DNA from: Siccibacter colletis
Lineage (GTDB): Bacteria > Pseudomonadota > Gammaproteobacteria > Enterobacterales > Enterobacteriaceae
Assembly (NCBI RefSeq): GCF_000696575.1
Contig: NZ_JMSQ01000001.1
Coordinates: 291,417-355,416, forward strand
Reading direction: 5' to 3'
Length of the DNA: 64,000 nucleotides
In this document: positions 8,043 to 15,416 of the stretch, in pieces
Numbering within the stretch: position 1 is the first letter of the stretch
Layout: each line of letters opens with the position of its first letter
Notes under the pieces: model-generated
The model's database searches: none
What the model saw: the letters and a program-made list of their open reading frames with translations, nothing else
Told to the model about the DNA's origin: nothing
Translations under genes and position numbers: made by a program

Positions 8043-8119
8043 ATTGCTACCCTGCCCTCTTCATCTCGCTGCCAGCATCCCCGGATAGTGATGAAAGCCA
8101 GTAGCACTGCCTGTAATAT

Positions 8120-8461
8120 TCACCGTACCGAATTTTTACGGCTTTGCCGCAACAAGCCAGTTGCCTGCCGTGCTCGCAGAATGTCTACAGCCCGGAGATA
8201 AGGGGATTGTTCCTGCCAGTTAAATCCCTTCCTGTCGATACGCACCAGTTCGTATTTTTCCACCAGAAAATTCACGGCATCAGCCAGCGTGATTCCGGCA
8301 TCGATATGTTCCTGTATAACACGTTCCTCACTGAACGGTGTGTCGTTGAGGGTGAGACCATAGTGCTGTTTCAGCAGGCGGGTCAGTAGCATTTGCCAGA
8401 CAGCCACGGGTGCTAGGCAGGGCTTCGCCGCCCGCTGAGTTGTTGCAGGTAAAGTTTTCAT
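8120..8461 (-). CDS. ypjF: CbtA/YpjF-type toxin of a type IV toxin-antitoxin pair
   Basis: 113 aa from the ATG at 8461 ([20 protein letters not shown]); the longer frame upstream runs into the intergenic region. It contains the family signature GLTLNDTPF and [19 protein letters not shown]. CbtA-family toxins bind FtsZ and MreB and disturb cell shape; the antitoxin stabilises the filaments instead of binding the toxin. The C-terminal extension ([20 protein letters not shown]) fits the longer CbtA variants. It lies 20 bp after the antitoxin gene, the normal order. Confidence 0.9.
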   Translation of the reverse strand: MKTLPATTQRAAKPCLAPVAVWQMLLTRLLKQHYGLTLNDTPFSEERVIQEHIDAGITLADAVNFLVEKYELVRIDRKGFNWQEQSPYLRAVDILRARQATGLLRQSRKNSVR

Positions 8462-8481
8462 GTTTACTCTCGTGAAGGTAA

Positions 8482-8799
8482 TTAACTCTGAGTGGGGTAA
8501 ATGGCGATGTATACGTAGCCGCAACTGCCAAGAGTATCGGCTTCGCAGGTGAAACCGTTGTGGTACAGGGTGACGCAGTGGGCGTGTTGGGGACTGAGTT
8601 CACCGGTGGTTAGCATCGACTCCATCTGGCGGATAAAGTGCGGGCATGTTTCATCCAGCTTCCGGCATTCGGTGTCACTGAACCTGCCGGTGATGCTGGC
8701 CCTGTCAGGCAGATAGTGCAGTCGGTTACCCTCCTGCACCAGACGGGCTCCCAGGCGCGGCGTGATAGCCCGCTGCAGGCCCCAGTTGATGTGGGTCAT
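8482..8799 (-). CDS. yfjZ: CbeA/YfjZ-type antitoxin
   Basis: 105 aa, [20 protein letters not shown] near the start and [20 protein letters not shown] near the end, both hallmarks of the YeeU/YfjZ/YagB antitoxins. These proteins counter the cognate CbtA-type toxin by promoting bundling of FtsZ and MreB. It sits immediately upstream of the ypjF-like toxin gene on the same strand. Confidence 0.92.
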   Translation of the reverse strand: MTHINWGLQRAITPRLGARLVQEGNRLHYLPDRASITGRFSDTECRKLDETCPHFIRQMESMLTTGELSPQHAHCVTLYHNGFTCEADTLGSCGYVYIAIYPTQS

Positions 8800-8818
8800 G
8801 GCGGCTCTCCTTTTATTG

Positions 8819-9040
8819 TCAGTTCAGGGTAATACTCATTAGGCAGGCATAAGGCCCGTTACGGTCCTGGCGGCGTTCGGCGTATACCGCGAGGACTCCT
8901 GTGATATCCGGCACATCCCTGCTGGTGTAATGGCAGACGCTACCGTGCCACTGATATTTTCCACTGCAGTAGCGAAAGATCCGGGACTCAGGATGCTGGC
9001 GGTATATCGTCATTGCCCGGCGTTTACTGATAATTTTCAT
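8819..9040 (-). CDS. ypjJ: YpjJ/YeeT family protein (DUF987)
   Basis: 73 aa from the ATG at 9040 (MKIISKRRAMTIYRQHPESR), with YQWHGSVCHYTSRDVPDITG and a C-terminal MSITLN. This small family always travels with yfjY and yfjZ homologues in CP4-type islands; its function is unknown. It overlaps the end of the RadC-like gene or lies within 9 bp of it, depending on the start used. Confidence 0.85.
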   Translation of the reverse strand: MKIISKRRAMTIYRQHPESRIFRYCSGKYQWHGSVCHYTSRDVPDITGVLAVYAERRQDRNGPYACLMSITLN

Positions 9041-9048
9041 GTCATACC

Positions 9049-9525
9049 TCACAACAGACCGTGTTCTGCGAACGAATAGATTTGCCTGCCACCGACAATC
9101 AGGTGGTCAGGGACGCGGATATCCACCAGCTGAAGCACCTGAACCAGTCGCTGCGTGAGGGTTTTATCGGCCTGGCTGGGTGTCGTCTCGCCGGAAGGAT
9201 GGTTATGCGCCAGTATCACCGCCGCCGCGTTGAAGTGCAGAGCACGTTTGACTACCTCCCGGGGATGCACCTCGGTGCGGTTAATCGTGCCGGTGAAGAG
9301 CGTTTCATGGGCAATCAACTGATTCTGGTTGTCCAGGTACAACACCCGGAACTCTTCCCGCTCAAGTGCGGCCATATGCAGTCGCAGCCATTCACGGAAA
9401 GCATGTGAGGAGGTGAAGGCCACGCCGGGCTCATGCAGGTGCCGGTCCAGAGCCCTGAGTGCCCGCTGAATGAGACGCCGGTCCTGTGGTGTTATCTCGC
9501 CGGGTAAAAAGGAAAGCTGTTTCAT
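9049..9525 (-). CDS. yfjY: RadC-family JAMM-fold protein (YfjY-like)
   Basis: 158 aa. The JAMM metal-site motif is complete: His107 and His109 in LAHNHPSG, and Asp120 in PSQAD, with Glu61-Phe before the first strand. RadC-like proteins of mobile islands are putative metal-dependent hydrolases. The old link to DNA repair is weak and the substrate is unknown. It sits in the conserved order yfjX-yfjY-ypjJ-yfjZ-ypjF. Confidence 0.9.
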   Translation of the reverse strand: MKQLSFLPGEITPQDRRLIQRALRALDRHLHEPGVAFTSSHAFREWLRLHMAALEREEFRVLYLDNQNQLIAHETLFTGTINRTEVHPREVVKRALHFNAAAVILAHNHPSGETTPSQADKTLTQRLVQVLQLVDIRVPDHLIVGGRQIYSFAEHGLL

Positions 9526-9540
9526 CTGTTGCTCCTTCGG

Positions 9541-9999
9541 TCAGTCGATAATACGCAGAATGGCGTGGGCCTCTGGATGTTGCAGGGCGTAGTCCCGCAG
9601 ACGGTAATAGTGCTCCGTCATGGCATCGCATTCGGTGCGACAGGCGTGATGGCTGTATTCAATCAGGCAGACAGCAATACCTGCGGCTTCTGCACTCATT
9701 TGGGCAGCGTTGCCGTTCATGCTGTTGAGCAGATGCCATTTATCGTCACCTTCAGCATCAGGGGCCATAAACGCGCCACCGTTACTCAGGGTGTATAACG
9801 ACCAGATACCGCCGCTGTAGGTCGCACAGAAACGCTCCATCCAGGCAAAAATATGCGGCTCCAGGGTTATCCACTGTGGGATAGTGCCAAAATGCTGCGG
9901 CCAGAAATCGATACGCTGTTCGTCAGGTAGCTGCGTTACGGTCAGTTCAAATTCGGACTCGTTAGCAGATGCAAGATTGTTTTGTGCCGCTGTTGTCAT
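9541..9999 (-). CDS. yfjX: Antirestriction protein, ArdB/KlcA family (YfjX-like)
   Basis: 152 aa. Recognisable family segments are RIDFWPQHFGTIPQWITLEP, GGIWSLYTLSNGGAFMAPD and AGIAVCLIEYSHHACRTECD. ArdB/KlcA proteins relieve type I restriction during entry of mobile DNA, without DNA mimicry by charge. An antirestriction gene is a normal part of the CP4-57 backbone and may help the island enter a host carrying type I systems. Confidence 0.88.
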   Translation of the reverse strand: MTTAAQNNLASANESEFELTVTQLPDEQRIDFWPQHFGTIPQWITLEPHIFAWMERFCATYSGGIWSLYTLSNGGAFMAPDAEGDDKWHLLNSMNGNAAQMSAEAAGIAVCLIEYSHHACRTECDAMTEHYYRLRDYALQHPEAHAILRIID

Positions 10000-10101
10000 G
10001 GGTATGTCTCCGTCAATAAAAAATGCCAGCGGCGATGGCTGGCGTATGGGGATATAAAGTGTGTTCGGGGGGGTGAAATGTTGCGGGTAAATGCTTCGCG
10101 G

Positions 10102-10341
10102 TCAGCGGGTGGAGGTGTCTGTACGGATGCCTGAGGTGCGGATATAGCGGTTAAGACCTTCACCGGCATCCGGCTCAAAGTTCCATGCCCGCCAGACCAT
10201 CCGGCCTTCAGCGTCACGAACCACCAGGCGGAAGTGACTGCCCTGGTCGTCTTCGAGTGTGATATTGCTGTAAGTGGTAGTGACCGCTTGCGCTTGTCTC
10301 CGGGTGAAAGGCCCCGGTGGCAGCAACACGGATTGGGACAT
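10102..10341 (-). CDS. DUF905 family small protein (YkfF-like)
   Basis: 79 aa. The N-terminal [20 protein letters not shown] and the central [14 protein letters not shown] match E. coli YkfF and its relatives as I remember them. The function is unknown. It belongs to the leftward run of CP4-type backbone genes; about 100 bp of non-coding DNA separates it from yfjX. Confidence 0.8.
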   Translation of the reverse strand: MSQSVLLPPGPFTRRQAQAVTTTYSNITLEDDQGSHFRLVVRDAEGRMVWRAWNFEPDAGEGLNRYIRTSGIRTDTSTR

Positions 10342-10416
10342 TTTCGGGCTCCTGATAAAAGAAAACCCCGGCAGCCTGATGGCTGTCGGGGTGGGTTTGC
10401 GTAAGGAGAACGGCTA

Positions 10417-10884
10417 TCAGTCGTTACTGCAGTCTCCGAGAGTGGACAGAACTTTCTCAGCGTTCTTCCGTTCCGCAGTGAAAGTCCCCGCTTTACGGTC
10501 ATTGACGTAAACGTCAAACTGCCCGGTCTTACGGATATCCATAATGAAGTCATACCAGGCGTTATCGCCGTTACGCCAGCCAAGGGTTGAGGGAATGGCA
10601 TATTGCTTATGGTCCATCACCACGGTGACTGTGGTGCCATCATCGTGCGAACTGACCATTCTGTTATCCGTCAGGGTCAGAAAAACTGAATGCTGGTAGA
10701 AACCATTCTGGTCAGGATTTCCAGTACAGTTGATGGTAAACATCTTCCCACTGGTATCGGTCACGCTGTATTCCGTATTGCCCTGGCCATAGCCCTGCTG
10801 CCAGAATCCGGGAACCGCAGAGGCTGTAAAGCTGGTAAACAGTGAACATGCCAGTACAAACTGGCTTAGTGAATCTATTGTCAT
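10417..10884 (-). CDS. yfjT: Exported protein, YfjT-like
   Basis: 155 aa with an N-terminal signal-like segment (FVLACSLFTSFTASAVPG, residues about 9-26) and a mature domain containing two cysteines (NCTGNP, and LGDC at the C-terminus), suggesting a periplasmic disulphide protein. Position between the DUF905 gene and yfjS, and the size, match yfjT of CP4-57. Its function is unknown. Confidence 0.72.
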   Translation of the reverse strand: MTIDSLSQFVLACSLFTSFTASAVPGFWQQGYGQGNTEYSVTDTSGKMFTINCTGNPDQNGFYQHSVFLTLTDNRMVSSHDDGTTVTVVMDHKQYAIPSTLGWRNGDNAWYDFIMDIRKTGQFDVYVNDRKAGTFTAERKNAEKVLSTLGDCSND

Positions 10885-10907
10885 TTCTGTCTCCTTTATC
10901 GTTGTTT

Positions 10908-11351
10908 TTATTCGTGGTTCTCAGGGTTTGAGGGTATCAGCAGTCGCCCCATCAGTTTGCCGTCATGGGCGTACTCAAAGTATCTTTCTTTGGTATACGG
11001 GTCCGTCACCTCCTGGTATTCCAGTTTGATGTTATCGGCAATACAAAGCGCATTCATCAGCGGCTGGACGGTTTTTTCCTGCATATCCGCGAGGTAGTAG
11101 TAACTACCGCCCTCGCAGCCATCGGGCGACTCACGGGTACGTAAGACCTGCAGGGTGAGACCAGATGAGAAGCCAACCTGTGACCATTCTTCGCTGACAT
11201 CATCCTGGCGGCTGACCACATCGCTGAAGCGCGGCGGAGTGAGGTCCTTGAATTTGCTGATGGCCTTCAGTTCATCACTTCTGTCATCGCAGGCGCTCAG
11301 AAACAGAGTGGTGGCAACCAGTGCCAGCAGAGGCAGTGTTTTACGTTTCAT
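10908..11351 (-). CDS. yfjS: Lipoprotein, YfjS/YafY-like
   Basis: 147 aa from the ATG at 11351. The N-terminus MKRKTLPLLALVATTLFLSA ends in a lipobox, LSAC, with the lipidated cysteine about residue 21, followed by DD, an inner-membrane retention signal by the +2 rule. The longer frame upstream overlaps ypjK and is rejected. Relatives YfjS and YafY are small envelope lipoproteins of CP4 islands; YafY overproduction is reported to affect degP expression. The start codon overlaps the preceding gene's stop region. Confidence 0.85.
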   Translation of the reverse strand: MKRKTLPLLALVATTLFLSACDDRSDELKAISKFKDLTPPRFSDVVSRQDDVSEEWSQVGFSSGLTLQVLRTRESPDGCEGGSYYYLADMQEKTVQPLMNALCIADNIKLEYQEVTDPYTKERYFEYAHDGKLMGRLLIPSNPENHE

Positions 11352-11587
11352 TATTTTTTTCCTGAAATCAGTCGAACCACTTTGGCAAAGACATAAATGC
11401 CCACGAAAATACCCACCGGCACGCCGACGAACGGTGTCAGCGCGACACTGGCGGCTCCTGCTGCACCTCCGCCCGTCAAGAGTGCAGCAACCGTCGCAAG
11501 GGTCAGGGCCGTGAGGCTGTCGGACACCCCGGTTTTGTTCAGAATGATGACGATGACAACAATGGCGATAATGGCAATGAATGGCAT
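11351..11587 (-). CDS. ypjK: Small hydrophobic membrane protein, YpjK-like
   Basis: 78 aa, almost wholly hydrophobic: one segment at about 3-16 (FIAIIAIVVIVIIL) and others at about 25-70 rich in Ala, Gly and Val, ending in a basic VRLISGKK. This suggests two or three membrane spans. Its location between yfjR and yfjS matches ypjK of the E. coli K-12 island. The function is unknown. It is translationally coupled to yfjS. Confidence 0.7.
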   Translation of the reverse strand: MPFIAIIAIVVIVIILNKTGVSDSLTALTLATVAALLTGGGAAGAASVALTPFVGVPVGIFVGIYVFAKVVRLISGKK

Positions 11588-11623
11588 AGGCTCTCCCTGC
11601 GGATGAGTTGAGATAGACCTGCA

Positions 11624-12325
11624 CTATTCCGGTGGGCTGTCGGCCGGAATAAACGCAAGCAGTGACTGCTGGATAAAGCGAAAATGGGGTAAGGCCTGAA
11701 TAAACACCGGGTCTTCAACCAGACTGCACAGACTGTCGTTGCGGCGAAAAGTCTCTTGCAAGGGCTGAACCAGATGGATTTCATCCAGGGTGAATACGGC
11801 GATATGTCCGTCGTGTTCCGCCACCAGATACCAGGCCTGCTGGTGGATGAGTAACCGGCAGGGAGCCAGCCGCTCACAGCGCTGCCCCTCGGCAATCAGC
11901 GTCACCCGCTTGCGCCCGGTAATAGCCTGAATCAGTCGCCAGAAACACAATGCGCCTGACGGCGAAGAAACCGGACTGGCTGGTGCTATTACGCAGGGGG
12001 ACTCATCGCACATCAGCAGTGCGTTCACCAGACGACGGTCAAAACCTGGAAAAAGACCGGCCATCCCGCTGCAGTGGGCAAAGATAAGCACGTCGGGTAC
12101 CATCTGCGTCTCACTGCCCGCAGTGCGTAAGCGGCAATATCCGGACTGATACTCCAGGTCCAGATACATCAGCCGCTTGCGAAAATCACGCCGCAGCGTG
12201 CGCACCGACACACCAAACTCAGCGGCCAGCTTACGCACACTCAGCGTTTCCCCCACCACCAGACGGCTGATTATCAGTGACAGTCTGACAGCCAGCCGGT
12301 CATGGCGGCGTTCTGCCTGTGTCAT
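11624..12325 (-). CDS. yfjR: WYL-domain transcription regulator, YfjR-like
   Basis: 233 aa. An N-terminal winged helix-turn-helix ([20 protein letters not shown], about 30-50) is followed by a WYL-type sensor domain ([20 protein letters not shown] at about 155-180). WYL regulators often bind nucleic-acid ligands and control defence or stress genes. YfjR-like proteins sit in the middle of CP4-type backbones and may control their neighbours. The 216 bp upstream are the largest gap in this gene run and probably hold its promoter. Confidence 0.85.
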   Translation of the reverse strand: MTQAERRHDRLAVRLSLIISRLVVGETLSVRKLAAEFGVSVRTLRRDFRKRLMYLDLEYQSGYCRLRTAGSETQMVPDVLIFAHCSGMAGLFPGFDRRLVNALLMCDESPCVIAPASPVSSPSGALCFWRLIQAITGRKRVTLIAEGQRCERLAPCRLLIHQQAWYLVAEHDGHIAVFTLDEIHLVQPLQETFRRNDSLCSLVEDPVFIQALPHFRFIQQSLLAFIPADSPPE

Positions 12326-12418
12326 GAGACGTTCTCCGTGGAATTTAACTGACTGAAAATGATGTGATTATTTTAAATAGAGGGGCGGACAGGGTATGGA
12401 CACAGCAGAAACTATTTT

Positions 12419-12523
12419 TTATTTCTGCAAAAGCCAGATGTAGCGGGGGTTACAGGCCATCCCTCGGCGAGTGAGGACCGCCAGCACGTTGCAATGCGGA
12501 CAGGTGGTGTCCGATATTAACAA
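12419..12523 (-). CDS. Possible 34-codon CxxC micro-protein
   Basis: A short frame with a TTG start at 12523 contains DTTCPHCNVLAVL and ends RYIWLLQK. It is in the same frame as yfjQ and follows that gene's TGA without another stop between them, so readthrough of yfjQ would add it as a C-terminal tail. CPHC could be half of a zinc ribbon. There is no good ribosome site, so this may be chance or a relic. Confidence 0.2.
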   Translation of the reverse strand: MLISDTTCPHCNVLAVLTRRGMACNPRYIWLLQK

Positions 12524-12541
12524 CGTGGCAACATGAAACGG

Positions 12542-13378
12542 TCACTGCAGTTGCGTGAACATCGCTTCCGCCATCACCCACAGTGCCCGATTAAGTTTCA
12601 CGTCCCCGTCAATACCGCGAACGGCACGAGTATGCGACCGTCCTCCTTTGGCGTTACGCCCACTGAGACCGCCCTTAATCAGGTTCTCCTGAATACGCTG
12701 GTACGTGGTCCACAGGTCATTGCTCTCATCCTGCCAGCGGCGTGGGGAGAGTATTTGCGACTCCGTCACCGGCTGGTGGTCTTCACCAAAGCGGTATATG
12801 AGCGCAGCTTTTGCCAGTGCCTGCTGTGCCGGAGGCGGCAACAGCAACGACTGCATGGCATCCCGTTTCTCCTCCACCCGGTCAAAAATCCCCAGTACCT
12901 CATACGCGCCTTCAATCACCTGACTCACCACGTCCCCCTTGTGCGGCACCCGCACCTCGCCAAACGACTCACCACAGACAAGGCCGTTCTGACAAACCGC
13001 ACGAAATAGTCCCGGCAGCATCTGGTACGAACTGCTGCCATCGTGAGAGTTGAGCAGGATTATTTCCGGCACCTGCTTACCGGTTATCTGTCCCTCACGC
13101 CGTAGACGCAGCATATGCTTGGTGTGTTCGCGACGCTCCGGATCACGCACACGGGTCTGACAGGCAAAGAATGGCTGGAAGCCTTCTCGCTGCAGGCTGT
13201 CCAGCAAGGAGATGGTGGGTATATAGGTGTAGCGTTCACTACGGGATTCATGTTTGTCCTCGCTGAACACACTGGGCACCACGCGAAACAGCTCCTCGCG
13301 GGTTAACGGACGGTCACGACGAATAATGTTTGCAGCGCCAAAGCGCGAAGCCAGACGGGTCATAAGCAGACTCCTCAT
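12542..13378 (-). CDS. yfjQ: YfjQ/YafZ family protein (DUF932)
   Basis: 278 aa, near the usual length of 273. The segments RREHTKHMLRLRREGQITGK and EIILLNSHDGSSSYQMLPGL are typical of the DUF932 family, which is found on plasmids, phages and CP4-type islands. The function is not established. It lies between yfjP and yfjR, as in CP4-57. Confidence 0.88.
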   Translation of the reverse strand: MRSLLMTRLASRFGAANIIRRDRPLTREELFRVVPSVFSEDKHESRSERYTYIPTISLLDSLQREGFQPFFACQTRVRDPERREHTKHMLRLRREGQITGKQVPEIILLNSHDGSSSYQMLPGLFRAVCQNGLVCGESFGEVRVPHKGDVVSQVIEGAYEVLGIFDRVEEKRDAMQSLLLPPPAQQALAKAALIYRFGEDHQPVTESQILSPRRWQDESNDLWTTYQRIQENLIKGGLSGRNAKGGRSHTRAVRGIDGDVKLNRALWVMAEAMFTQLQ

Positions 13379-13454
13379 AACGGGAAAACAAATAAAGGGG
13401 ATCCCCGTCGCATCGGCGACAAGGTCAGGGAAATAACAGGGATGGATTAAATAC

Positions 13455-14318
13455 TCAGAAGAAGAAATCCCAGACGGCGCGGGCCACAGAGACCACGGTG
13501 GTGCGCACGGCCTGAATGACGGCCCGCACTGGTGTGGATATCAGAGGAAAGGCACTGATGCTATCGAGTAGAGCACCGACGGTTTCACCAAAATCGCTTC
13601 GAGCCTGTTCCCGGACTACCGTCGTGCGAAAGGAAGGCTGGAGTTGCGACACCACCGGGCTGGTGGCCTCACGTGGCAGGCACTTAATCATCCGCTCGGC
13701 CATCACCCTAAGCCCCCATTGTAGACGGACCGACACAGCACACACCGGATGTACGGGCTGGAACAGCTCATGCAGCAGGCAGATTTTGCGGCTGATATTC
13801 TGCTTCTGCGCGGTGGACAACGGTCCCCCACCGCTGGTGGGTTCGGCCTTGTCCGACTGGCTTATAACAAACAGCACCTTATGCCGGTATGCCTCCCCAA
13901 TCACCTGATGATAAAAGTGCTCATCCACTGCCAGTGCCCGGTCATCAGCCTTGATCAACCACAGCACTAGGTCGAGGCGAGAAAGCTGCTCTCGGTACAG
14001 CGCAGCATATTCGTTATCGCGAGCGCCACTTTCGCCCACGCCGGGTAGATCCATCAGCGTCATATGGCGGTCGCCAACCTGCAGTCGAAAGCGCAGTGGC
14101 TCACGTGTACAGGCCGCGACATCGCTGACCGGTGATACCTCACTGGCAAACAGGGCATTGCAGAGTGAGGATTTACCGGCACCGCTCTTACCCATAATGC
14201 CGATTACTGGCTCGTAATGGGTTAACTGATTTATCTGCTGCAATATACGTTCAGACACCCACTGTGGCAGGCCAGCAAGCGATTGCTGAAACGACTTCAA
14301 ACCTTCAGAATTGTTCAT
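13455..14318 (-). CDS. yfjP: GTPase, YfjP/YkfA-like (Era-type)
   Basis: 287 aa. The G motifs are complete: G1 GKSGAGKSS at about 43-51, G3 DLPGVG at about 90-95 and G4 SQSDK at about 153-157. The C-terminal 80 residues are amphipathic and end in a hydrophobic stretch (SVARAVWDFFF). YfjP-like GTPases are part of the CP4 backbone; no cellular role is established. It is the first gene of the left backbone run. Confidence 0.9.
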   Translation of the reverse strand: MNNSEGLKSFQQSLAGLPQWVSERILQQINQLTHYEPVIGIMGKSGAGKSSLCNALFASEVSPVSDVAACTREPLRFRLQVGDRHMTLMDLPGVGESGARDNEYAALYREQLSRLDLVLWLIKADDRALAVDEHFYHQVIGEAYRHKVLFVISQSDKAEPTSGGGPLSTAQKQNISRKICLLHELFQPVHPVCAVSVRLQWGLRVMAERMIKCLPREATSPVVSQLQPSFRTTVVREQARSDFGETVGALLDSISAFPLISTPVRAVIQAVRTTVVSVARAVWDFFF

Positions 14319-14346
14319 TACTACTCCTCTGAAAAATAATACAAAA

Positions 14347-14372
14347 ACGGCGGAATCGTGAGATTCCGCCGT
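14347..14372 (-). other. Stable hairpin in the yfjP leader region
   Basis: ACGGCGGAATC, loop GTGA, GATTCCGCCGT: a perfect 11-bp stem 29 bp upstream of the yfjP start. On the yfjP strand no T-run follows, so it is more likely a leader or attenuator structure than a simple terminator. Confidence 0.45.
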
Positions 14373-14754
14373 TAGTCAGGTATGTTCAGAAGAATGATAT
14401 ATGTCTGAAAATAATTTGAATTAAGGTAAGCGTTAAACCGCTACCGCCCGTGATCCAGGCCCCTGAGTCGTTAGGTTATTTTGGTATCCCTCATCCGCAG
14501 AGCAGGCCGATAGCCGACTGGAAAGCTAGGATTACGTAGGCCCCCTTATTTTTGTCAACGTGAGCTATGGTAGAACTTAACCACTCTAAACGGCAAGGCA
14601 GCTTGTTTTATCTCATCATTCGATCCCCTCAAGCATGGAATCTGCATCTTGCAAACCGCTAACGTTTCCCTCGGCATCATAGAAAACCAACACAGTTGAT
14701 AATGATCAAGGAAACAACCTTTAACCTAATGAAAAGAAGAATAAATCTTGTGTG

Positions 14755-14803
14755 TTGACAAAACACTGGGATAGTAGAGTTGATTATTAGACGATCGGTC
14801 AAT
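14755..14803 (+). promoter_or_regulatory. Remnant promoter with TetR-type operator
   Basis: TTGACA at 14755-14760 is followed by an AT-rich stretch and the near-palindrome TTAGACGATCGGTCAA (about 14788-14803), which resembles TetR-family operators such as that of NemR. It precedes the truncated oxidoreductase gene at 14861. The rest of the 14373-14860 gap shows no gene I can support; a 26-codon coding-like scrap ends at 14616 on the - strand. Confidence 0.4.
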
Positions 14804-14860
14804 ATTATTAAGAAACGACTTAATAACTGAATGGCATACGCTCAGACAGATGAGGTGAAA

Positions 14861-14971
14861 GTGTTTAAATCCTTATTTATCAACAAAACAGATGAACGTT
14901 ACAGTGCACAACTTGCTGAAATCGCTGAAAGTGAGCTGCCAGAGGGGGATGTGGAGGTCAATGTTGACTAA
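14861..14971 (+). pseudogene. 5' remnant of a YhdH/AcuI-type quinone oxidoreductase gene
   Basis: A GTG at 14861 with GAGGTGAAA upstream opens a frame of 36 codons, MFKSLFINKTDERYSAQLAE and then SELPEGDVEVNVD, before a stop at the IS junction. This is the N-terminus of the zinc-independent medium-chain reductases (AcuI/YhdH/YhfP, NADPH-dependent acrylyl-CoA reductase type), which run to about 330 residues. The remaining 90 percent is missing, replaced by an IS3-family remnant. It is dead, and records an older cargo gene in this slot. Confidence 0.7.
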
Positions 14972-15322
14972 AGGCGTACCTCAGTCGGACAGCTTTGCGA
15001 AGTACGCCGCGGCTTTTTTTAATATGTCCCGTTCGTCGGTAACCCGCTTCAGCTCTTTCTGGAGACGGCGGATCTCGGCCTGAGCATCTGACTGTTCTTT
15101 ATTAGTGGAAGGATCCGGACCGTACTTCTTTATCCAGGCGTAAAGGCTGTGGGTGGTGATATCGAGACGTGTTGCAACGCTGGCAACAGAATAACCGCGA
15201 TCAACAACCTGTTTGACTGCTTCAGTTTTAAACTCTTCGGGATAACGCTTACCGCTCATGGGCACCTCTCTTTAAGCCATCTTAAATGACTCTGAGGTGT
15301 CTGTTAAACCCGTGGCGATTCA
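14972..15322 (-). mobile_element. IS3-family insertion sequence remnant
   Basis: The right boundary is set by the terminal sequence TGAATCGCCACGGGTTTAAC on the - strand (15322 down to 15303), followed by orfA. The left boundary is the point where the oxidoreductase reading frame stops. The orfB transposase gene with its DDE domain is absent, so the element cannot move by itself. Loss of orfB together with the rest of the oxidoreductase gene suggests one deletion. Confidence 0.7.
14981..15259 (-). CDS. IS3-family transposase OrfA
   Basis: 92 aa from the ATG at 15259, preceded by GAGGTG. It has the helix-turn-helix of OrfA (VASVATRLDITTHSLYAWIK) and a leucine-zipper-like C-terminal helix (AQAEIRRLQKELKRVTDERD) ending ILKKAAAYFAKLSD. 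OrfA of IS3 elements binds the terminal repeats and normally continues into OrfB by frameshifting. Here OrfB is missing, so the protein is at best a regulator of related elements. Confidence 0.85.
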   Translation of the reverse strand: MSGKRYPEEFKTEAVKQVVDRGYSVASVATRLDITTHSLYAWIKKYGPDPSTNKEQSDAQAEIRRLQKELKRVTDERDILKKAAAYFAKLSD

Positions 15323-15416
15323 GTGGTGTTGTGACCCCAGTTTCTATTTAAAATAGTTTCCTGCAAAAAACTGCTCGTAACCACCTGATATATTATTACC
15401 GCATAAATGATAAACA

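Noticed and set aside
12533..13053. + strand frames opposite yfjQ
   Set aside because: Composition is basic and low-complexity, typical of an antisense shadow of DUF932 coding sequence.
14616..14697. A 26-codon coding-like scrap on the - strand ending in a double TGA stop (VLVFYDAEGNVSGLQ and on)
   Set aside because: It looks like protein coding but is bounded upstream by a stop, has no ribosome site and matches nothing I can name; too short to list as a gene.
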